64,000 nt of DNA from Sinonovacula constricta (lineage: Eukaryota; Mollusca; Bivalvia; Cardiida; Solecurtidae), in NCBI GenBank assembly GCA_007844125.1, contig CM017569.1, forward strand, positions 10,487,686-10,551,685, read 5' to 3'. The position numbers were made by a program, and so were the translations under genes. The notes under the pieces are model-generated. The model did no database searches, was not told the origin of the DNA, and saw nothing but the letters and a program-made list of their open reading frames with translations. This document shows positions 56,501-64,000 of the stretch, piece by piece. The first letter of the stretch is position 1, and every line of letters starts with the position of its first letter.

Positions 56501-59500
56501 GGGACAATATAGTGTATTATAGTGGGCCAACATGCTGTATTATAGAGGGCCAATATAGTGTATTATAGTGGGCCAACATGCTGTATTATAGAGGGCCAAT
56601 ATAGTGTATTATAGTGGGTCAACATGTTGTATTATAGAGGGACAATATAGTGTATTATAGTGGGCCAACATGCTGTATTATAGAGGGCCAATATAGTGTA
56701 TTATAGTGGGCCAACATGCTGTATTTTAGAGGGTCAATATAGTGTATTATAGTGGGCCAACATGCTGTATTACAGAGGGTCAATATAGTGTATTATAGTG
56801 GGCCAACATGCTGCATAATAGAGGGTTAATATAGTGTATTATAGTGGGCCAACATGCTGTATTATAGAGGGCCAATATAGTGTATTATAGTGGGCCAACA
56901 TGCTGTATAATAGAGGGTCAATATAGTGTATTATAGTGGGCCAACATGCTGTATTATAGAGGGTCAATACAGTGTATTATAGTGGGCCAACATGCTGTAT
57001 GACAGAGGGCCAACATGCTGTATTATAGAGGGCCAATACAGTGTATTAGAGTGGGCCAGTATGCTTTATTATAGAGGGTCAATATAGTGTATTATAGTGG
57101 GCCAACATGCTGTATCATAGTGGGCCAACATGCTGTATTATAGAGGACCAATACAGTGTATTAGAGTGGGCCAACATGCTGTATTATAGAGGGCCAATAC
57201 AGTGTATTAGAGTGGGCCAACATGCTGTTTTATAGAGGGCCAATATAGTGTATTATAGTGAGCCAACATGCTGTATTATAGAGGGCCAATACAGTGTATT
57301 AGAGTGGGCCAACATGTTGTATTATAGAGGGCCAATATAGTGTATTATAGTGGGCCAACTTGCTGTATTATAGAGGGCCAATATAGTGTATTATAGTGGG
57401 CCAACATGCTGTATTATAGAGGGCCAATATAGTGTATTATAGTGGGCCAACATGCTGTATTTTAGAGGGTCAACATAGTGTATTATAGTGGGCCAACATG
57501 CTGTATTACAGAGGGTCAATATAGTGTATGATAGATGGCCAATATAGTGTATTATAGTGGGTCAATATAGTGCATTATAGTGGGCCAACAAGATGTATTA
57601 TAGAGGGCCAATAAAGTGTACTATAGTGGGCAAACAAACTGTCTTATAGAGGCTCAATATAGTGTATTATAGTAGACCAACAAGATATATTGTAGAGGGT
57701 CAATATTGTATATTATAGTGGGCCAACAAGATGTACTATAGAGGGCCATTATAGGGTATTATAGTGGGCCAACATTCTGTATTATAGAGGATCAATATAG
57801 TGTATTATAGTGGGTCAACATGCTTTATTATAGAGGGACAATATAGTGTATTATAGTGGGCCAACATGCTGTATTATAGAGGGCCAATATAGTGTATTAT
57901 AGTGGGCCAACATGCTGTATTTTAGAGGGTCAATATAGTGTATTATAGTGGGCCAACATGCTGTATTACAGAGGGTCAATATAGTGTATTATAGTGGGCC
58001 AACATGCTGCATAATAGAGGGTTAATATAGTGTATTATAGTGGGCCAATATGGTGTATGATAGATGGCCAATATAGTGTATTATAGTGGGTCAATATAGT
58101 GTATTATAGTGGGCCAACAAGATGTATTATAGAGGGCCAATAAAGTGTACTATAGTGGGCAAACAAACTGTCTTATAGAGGCTCAATATAGTGTATTATA
58201 GCAGACCAACAAGATATATTGTAGAGGGTCAATATTGTATATTATAGTGGGCCAACAAGATGTACTATAGAGGGCCATTATAGGGTATTATAGTGGGCCA
58301 ACATACTGTATTATAGAGGATCAATATAGTGTATTATAGTGGGTCAACATGCTTTATTATAGAGGGACAATATAGTGTATTATAGTGGGCCAACAAGCTT
58401 TATTATAGAGGGTCAATATAGTGTATTATAGTGGGCCAATATAGTGCATTATAGTGGGTCAACAAGATGTATTATAAAGGGCCAATATAGTGCATTATAG
58501 TGGGCAAACAAGATGTATTATAGAGGGCCAATATAGTGTATTATAGTGGGCCAATATAGCATATTATAGTGTGAATATAGTGTTTTATAGCAGGCAAAAA
58601 AAATTTATAACAGAGGGCCAATATAGTACACTACCATCGGAGAGAATCATTCCCTCCTCTAGGTTCACATCCTGTAGTGATACCCTCTGGCTGATGCCAC
58701 ATGGTCCTGGAATAAAAAAGAAGATGCATGAAAAAATATTTTATTGTTTTACTTGAGGCTTTATTAACAACATTATGATTAATGTCAACATAAAATGTGT
58801 ACACTTACACTTGTGCAGATAAGGTTGGATCTAGGTGTTCTTCTGTGATCTTAATCCACCATATTAGTTTGAAGTCGTTAATAAGAATCTTATTGTTTTA
58901 GTGGGACTTACAGATCTGAAAAAATTAATTCAAAATTCGCATGTCAAGATTTCACATAAACTTTCCTTCAACTATGCTTTTTACATAATTAAAATCAATT
59001 AAGTTCTTCAGAAACATTTCTCCTACACACCATGGTGTAATTAAAACTGTTCCTGACTAGAGACTACAAAACGTAGTTTTAGAAAGTTAGAAAATAAATC
59101 TGACGTCACCTACCTTCATGAACATTGAGGAAGGATCCTACCCCATGTCCAGTTCCATGCAGATAGTCCAATCCAACATCCCACAGGGCTGTCCTAGCTA
59201 AAGTGTCCAACATGTGACCTGGAAAGGAAAATATTGAGAACAAAATACTGGGCAAGTGACTTGAACTTTACTGGTTGAAAATACAGGATGTCTAACAAAA
59301 TACTGAGAATATGTAGGTCCTTGATACAGATATACTGGGGTAAAATGTATCTAACATGTAACATGGAATTTATGAATATCACAGATAGTAAGTGACCTAA
59401 TACATATGGGGACAAAATACAGGACATCTAATAGGTGGCCTGGCCCCACTTGCAGAAACATTTCTCAGTTCAAACTTGTATAACATGTTACTTACAAAAC

Positions 59501-62500
59501 AAATCATAAGCAATTTATTTCAATATTTTAATTCCTAAATCATTCCAAGTTGATGGTATTTAAAGCAAGAAACTGACACATAAAATCTCTGTAACAAACT
59601 TCTTGGGAGTCAATATTTGAGCTTGAACAAAATCTCAACTGAGAAAAAATTCTGAAAGTAGGGCCTGACATTAATAGGTGTAAAAATACTAAGCAATATG
59701 TGACATGGAATATATAGGGGTCAAAATACAGGGCATCTAATATGAGGCATGGAATATATAGGGGTCAAAATAAAGATCATCTGTGACCTGGAGTATATAG
59801 GGGTCAAAATACTGAGCATCTTATATGTGACCTGAAAGAAATAGGGGTCAAAATACAGGGCATCTAGCATATGAGAGATTGATAAAGATAGCAAGAGTTG
59901 CATTTCTTCAACACTTAACAACATAATTGTGAAGATTGCAAGAGTGACATTTCTTAAACTCTTAACAACTACATGTTTTCGGTAAGCACAAGCACCATTT
60001 GTAATAAGACATATCCAAAGAAAAATCCGAGCCCAACTCATGGTAGGTTAAGCCCTACAATAAAAGGTGTTTAAATGATATGGGTTCATAATGCAGTTTG
60101 GCTTAAACGCAAAGAGTAATTTTTGTTGGGTCAAAATACAAATGCAAATATACTTATTAACTAAAATGAGCATAAACATGTTTTACCTTTTACACCATTT
60201 GGGAAAATAACTGAACAGAGATTGATGTGACCTTTCAGTACCCTAGTAAAACACTCCTGAAATGAAGAAATGAAGATAGTTTAAAATGGAGTTTTCTTTT
60301 TAAACTTGAAATGTTTCATAAAAAGTTCAAAATATTAAAATAACATTTACCAGTACTTCAAAAAACTTGATGAAGATTTTTTAACAAACAAAAAAACATG
60401 TATAAAGAGTGGCATCAGTTGGAGCTGTGAGCTGTCTGACTCAGTTCTTGGTGGATGTTGTCTGACCCAGTTCTTGCTGGATGTTGTCTGACCCAGTTCT
60501 TGCTGGAAGCTGTCTGAGCAAATTCTTGCTGGGAGCTTTCCGAGCAAGTTCTTGCTGGGAGCTGTTTAACCCAGAAGTTCTTGCTGGGAGCTTTAGGACC
60601 GATTTTTTGCTTGGAGCTGTCGGAGCAAGTTCTTGCTGGGAGCTATCTGTCCCAGTTCTTGCTGGGAGCTGTGTGACCCAGTCCTTGCTGGAAGCTGTCT
60701 GATCCAGTTCTTGTTGGAAGCTGTCTGACCTAGTTCTTACTGGAAGCTGTCTGACCCAGTTCTTGCTGACAGCTGTCTGACCCAGTTCTTGCTGGCAGCT
60801 GTCTGACCCAGTTCTTTCTGGCAGCTGTCTGACCCAGTTCTTTCTGGCAGCTGTCTGACCCAGTTCTTGCTGGGAGCTGTCTGACCCAGTTCTTGATGAC
60901 AGCTGTCTGACCCAGTTCTTGCTGGCAGCTGTCTGACCCAGTTCTTGCTGGGAGCTGTCTGACCCAGTTCTCGCTAGGAGCTGTTTAACCCAGTTCTTGC
61001 TAGGAGCTGTCTGACCCAGTTCTCGCTAGGAGCTGTTTAACCCAGTTCTTGCTAGGAGCTGTCTGACCCAGTTCTTGCTGGGAGCTGTCTGACCCAGTTC
61101 TTGCTGGCAACTGTCTGACCCAGTTCTTGCTAGGAGCTGTCTGACCAAGTTCTTGCTGGCAGCTGTCTGACCCAGTTCTTTCTGGCAGCTGTCTGACCCA
61201 GTTCTTGATGACAGCTGTCTGACCAGTTCTTTCTGGCAGCTGTCTGACCCAGTTCTTGCTGGGAGCTGTCTGACCCAGTTCTCGCTAGGAGCTGTTTAAC
61301 CCAGTTCTTGCTGGGAGCTGTTTAACCCAGTTCTAGATGGGTGCTGTCTGACCCAGTTCTGGGAGCTGTCAATCTTCAATACTGGCTAAGTCTCTTTATA
61401 ACAAGTCTTTGCAACTTATTTACAAAGATAAAAAAATAAAACTATCAATTCAGTGTTAAACAGGTTAATAAGTTAATAACAAATGTAACACAATAAAGGT
61501 CCAGACAGAAAAAGGTTTTCTACCAACCTTTTCATACTGTGAAGGGGTACCAAAATGCATAGTTCTTGTAACATCTGTTGTGCCATCTCTGTGAAAATAA
61601 TAACTTTAAAATAAAACATAATACTTAGAAAACATCTGATAATATCAGTAAGTAATAAGTATTTTATAAAACTACCAATCAGCAACTAAAAGTGCTGTAA
61701 AAGCACAATAACAGACTGAGTTTTGCAGCAAATTATACTTGGAATTGCCTCTGATACAGGGATATTTATTCATAATCAGTTGAACAAAACCTTTCTCTAT
61801 ATAGACAAGTAATCATGTTAGACATAATTAATTATGTGTGTATAAACTTGGAAACGATGTGAATTATATTTTATCAATAGTTTAAATATACAAAGCCAGT
61901 GTCAATGAAGTGGAAACATAACAGTATACATACCCACTACCACACAATACAAATACAATATCAAGTCTGCTTTTAGGGCCCTTCAATACAAAAACATATT
62001 CCTTTCCTTTAAATTTTAGATTTAATGTGTGTAACCTATAGGCAAGAGAAAACCTGATCACTTAAGTGTTTAGTGGAAGAGGCTATAAAAATTGTTAAGA
62101 CATATAGTTAATTAACACCGCATCTGTCAATATCAGAACATTGTGAAACAAACCATGGCCCAAACAGTGCTGTGGGTGCTTTGATTTTAGACTTGATCAG
62201 TAGAAACAGTGTTGGCTGTATAAAGGCTGGGTGGATACCGCAGAAACTATTCAACCTTTTATTTTAATCTAAAGATTTGAATATACGAAAGCTGCATCAA
62301 AATAGTGGACTGATGCATGAAATATCCAGGTTCAGTGGAGACTTACTTGTACTGTGCTCCAGAATCACAAAGGTACAACTCCTCTGTAGAGAGGGTCTTG
62401 TCTGTCTCTGGGCTGGGACTGCAACAACACAAGAGCACAGATTATTAGTTACTAGCTTATTAAAAGTATAAAATATTTGTACCAAGCAAAACAATAAGCC

Positions 62501-63634
62501 CATTGATTAGGGCTGCAGGTCTTTAAAACACACCAGCCAAAAGCAACTTGTTTACAATAAGTTAAATTTAAATATTGTCTATATTCAGTTTGGAATTAAT
62601 GAAAATGACATTCTTATAGGCCCCCACCCTCCCCTGGACATACAGCACTTGATCTGTGTAATTTAGACAGGGTGTCATAGGGGGAAAGATTATATGACAA
62701 TTAGTCTTGACGCACATGGGTTAACTGCACTGCCATTGGTCAGGAAATTTAAATTTTCATTTCCTTTCCTGGTACAATGGCAGCCTGAGGATTTGTCTGT
62801 CTACCCATGCCCCACTACCCTTCCCAGCCTCTTACCTTGAAGCCAAATACAGCTACATTCCAAAATTCAATGCCTTTCAGGCAGCATCCTTTTGAAAATA
62901 TACAGAGACCAACTTACTGGCCAAGTGACTTTTTACTTTTTTATTTAAAATAGATCTGTGACAAGTTACAACAGTCTAATTCAATATGGCGAAAGGTTAT
63001 AATAAAAGTAAAACATAAGAAATATAGATTCACTTGATGTTTAGTTATAATGTTTGTCACCAATGGCAGCTATTTTATCTTTTTATTTACTGTGCCTCTT
63101 TCCCTAATCATTAGCTGTATGCCTATTAATAGATGACACAGACTGATAACCTACTGATAATGGATGATGGCTCCATCTGGCCCAGTGCTGGATATGGTAG
63201 CAAAGCTGAGACTGATGTAATCCTCCTGATCTTGCTTGATTTCCTCCAGTTTCTCAGCCGCTGATACCTCAGTGATATTCCCAAAATGAACATTCTTTTC
63301 CAGCCAGGAGAAGAACTCACACAAGGTAACAGCATCCTTAATGTGAGCCCTTCGCATCCCGGCAATTTCAGTTGCATTTTTAACTGCCTTCATAGCAGCA
63401 ATCGGTGACGGGTTGGTGAATCTGCGGTTCTTTGGCACTGCATTGACGATTCCAAAACTGGATTTCTCGCTCAGCCAGATCTTTCCACTGACCATCCTTG
63501 GAAGGTCAGTGACAAACTCCTTCACGGACTGATACGGGCGAACAGTGACCGTGACAGTGGAAGCATCTTCAGAGACGTTTATTTTCAGGTGATGCTCAAC
63601 TTTTGTGTCTAATTTTTTATCATCAATAAAAAGG
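53420..63634 (-). CDS. XPNPEP1: Xaa-Pro aminopeptidase 1 (C-terminal part; 5' end outside window)
   Basis: A cytosolic metallopeptidase (M24B) that removes an N-terminal residue from peptides with proline in position two. Nine exons join in phase with GT-AG borders: 63155-63634, 62347-62418, 61528-61588, 60187-60256, 59114-59218, 58635-58706, 54717-54793, 54177-54275 and 53420-53539. They encode about 385 residues: domain II and the whole catalytic domain. The metal ligands are present: Asp in CDSGAQYK, Asp in DGTTDVTRT, His in GTGHGVGS, Glu in EPGYYEDG and Glu in VRIENL. The end, [16 protein letters not shown] to LRETELIG, fits the animal cytosolic form, which lacks the GPI tail of XPNPEP2. 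The N-terminal domain must lie beyond 64000. Three introns are swollen by tandem or degenerate repeats. Confidence 0.93.
53540..54176. other. XPNPEP1 intron
   Basis: AT-rich; nothing recognised. Confidence 0.6.
54177..54275 (-). CDS. XPNPEP1: XPNPEP1 exon: TFEPITLVP segment
   Basis: Acceptor CATATTTTAG, donor GTTGTGTT. Phase 0 at both ends. Encodes [20 protein letters not shown], then [13 protein letters not shown], a signature segment of aminopeptidase P. Confidence 0.92.
54717..54793 (-). CDS. XPNPEP1: XPNPEP1 exon: two Glu metal ligands
   Basis: Acceptor GTCTTACAG, donor GTAAGTTA. Encodes (E)[19 protein letters not shown]. The first Glu codon is split by the upstream intron (G from 58635, AA from here). 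Confidence 0.92.
55505..58628. repeat. 46-bp (2 x 23) minisatellite in an XPNPEP1 intron
   Basis: Two related 23-bp half units alternate: AGTGGGCCAACATGCTGTAT plus TAT, and AGAGGGCCAATATAGTGTAT plus TAT. About 136 half units in 3.1 kb. The last unit ends about five bases from the splice donor of the exon at 58635. Confidence 0.95.
58635..58706 (-). CDS. XPNPEP1: XPNPEP1 exon between HGVGS and EPGYY
   Basis: Acceptor TTTTTATTCCAG, donor GTAGTGTA. Encodes [20 protein letters not shown], then ILSD, and the first base of the metal-ligand Glu codon. Confidence 0.92.
59114..59218 (-). CDS. XPNPEP1: XPNPEP1 exon: His metal ligand
   Basis: Acceptor TTTCCTTTCCAG, donor GTAGGTGA. Encodes [20 protein letters not shown], then [14 protein letters not shown] with the metal-binding His. 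Confidence 0.93.
59219..60186. other. XPNPEP1 intron with degenerate repeats
   Basis: Imperfect units with GGGGTCAAAATAC and TGTGACCTGGA recur at about 59690-59875, with weaker versions from 59210. No exon was found between. Confidence 0.6.
60187..60256 (-). CDS. XPNPEP1: XPNPEP1 exon: [10 protein letters not shown] segment
   Basis: Acceptor ATTTCAG, donor GTAAAACA. Encodes [20 protein letters not shown], then GVKG across the junction. Confidence 0.92.
60418..61372. repeat. 26-bp minisatellite in an XPNPEP1 intron
   Basis: The unit is GACCCAGTTCTTGCTGGGAG plus CTGTCT, about 36 copies. Variants (GACAGC, GGCAGC, TAGGAGC, and GTTTAACCC in place of GTCTGACCC) come in short blocks. Confidence 0.95.
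61528..61588 (-). CDS. XPNPEP1: XPNPEP1 exon: second Asp metal ligand
   Basis: Acceptor TTATTTTCACAG, donor GTTGGTAG. Encodes (K)[20 protein letters not shown]; the Asp of TTD is a metal ligand. Confidence 0.93.
61589..62346. other. XPNPEP1 intron
   Basis: AT-rich; nothing recognised. Confidence 0.6.
62347..62418 (-). CDS. XPNPEP1: XPNPEP1 exon: first Asp metal ligand
   Basis: Acceptor TGTTGTTGCAG, donor GTAAGTCT. Encodes [20 protein letters not shown], then AQY; the Asp of CDSG is a metal ligand. Confidence 0.93.
62419..63154. other. XPNPEP1 intron
   Basis: A GC-richer patch at about 62620-62840 is unidentified; the rest is AT-rich. Confidence 0.5.
63155..63634 (-). CDS. XPNPEP1: XPNPEP1 large exon: domain II and start of catalytic domain
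   Basis: Acceptor CATTCTATTTCTAG, donor GTAGGTTA. Encodes [20 protein letters not shown], then [41 protein letters not shown] and [18 protein letters not shown]. These segments are characteristic of cytosolic aminopeptidase P. Confidence 0.93.
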
Positions 63635-63864
63635 CTAGAAATAGAATGATGATTAAGCATGTTAAAATATAAGACAGGACAATGTACAACACATGGGTGT
63701 TTATACTAAAAGTAGAGAAACCACATTACGATCTGCCAGTAAAGGTCAACAAGCCTGATAAAAGATAGTTAGTTTAAAAACAGATAATAGTTCAATAAAA
63801 ACAATTATTATAACTTTTTAAATTTTTGTTTGTTTTGTTTTTGAAACTCATCGCAGCAAACAAT

Positions 63865-63960
63865 TATGATCATTATAGCCATGTCCAGCTATTTTGGTGG
63901 AGGAAGACCCCAAACAAATATCTGGCTAGATCCAATGACATACTGCAGGTGAAATGTAAT
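63865..63960. mobile_element. SINE fragment (family C tail)
   Basis: CATTATAGCCATGTCCAGCT then ATTTTGGTGGAGGAAGACCC matches the tail side of the copy at 16985-17195. It lies in the next upstream intron of XPNPEP1. Confidence 0.45.
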
Positions 63961-64000
63961 GTAGATATAAGAAATTAATCATTATTTTTTTATGTTCATT

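Overview
This window is animal nuclear DNA, most likely from a heterodont bivalve mollusc (a Dreissena- or Mya-like genome is an impression, not a result). The evidence is AT-rich DNA, short GT-AG exons scattered over many kilobases, several tRNA-derived SINE families, interspersed repeats with hairpin ends of a type familiar from bivalves, a multi-macrodomain gene and a very high load of minisatellites. One assembly gap of 100 N lies at 29127-29226. There are no prokaryotic operons, CRISPR arrays or rRNA genes.

Four genes or gene parts are well supported. (1) A + strand secreted protein has a signal-peptide exon (15273-15410), two Cys-rich EB/EGF-like exons (19092-19214, 24465-24586) and a sushi/CCP exon (25148-25328). 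The splice phases agree across all four. (2) Around 27 kb, a + strand exon with the start of a SWIM-type zinc finger faces a - strand exon with the start of a THAP zinc finger. (3) A - strand gene (38187-48281) encodes tandem macrodomains and a roughly 620-residue charged, low-complexity tail ending in a stop. No PARP catalytic domain is visible, and two apparent single-base frameshifts lie in its largest exon. (4) The - strand C-terminal two thirds of Xaa-Pro aminopeptidase 1 (53420-63634) has nine consistent exons and all five metal ligands. A pair of 42-bp look-alike exons and a tiny ATG exon lie inside intron 2 of gene 1.

The rest is mostly repeats. 1-15 kb: SINEs, a TIR element carrying a 38-bp array (3222-4508), a 32/36-bp array (6405-8355) and a hairpin-ended element (12899-13490). 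15-26 kb: the secreted-protein gene with intronic SINEs. 29.2-35.2 kb: a 207-bp satellite split by a non-autonomous hAT-like transposon with an 8-bp target duplication. 35.4-37 kb: a broken Tigger/CENP-B-like helix-turn-helix fragment and a second hairpin-ended element. 49.8-50.9 kb: a 39-bp array with an (AT)n core. 55.5-58.6 kb and 60.4-61.4 kb: a 46-bp (2x23) array and a 26-bp array inside introns of the aminopeptidase gene.

Nothing links the four genes functionally. The most unusual content is the number of internally expanded repeats, some clearly inside mobile elements and one ending a few bases from a splice donor, plus the macrodomain protein with its unusual architecture.
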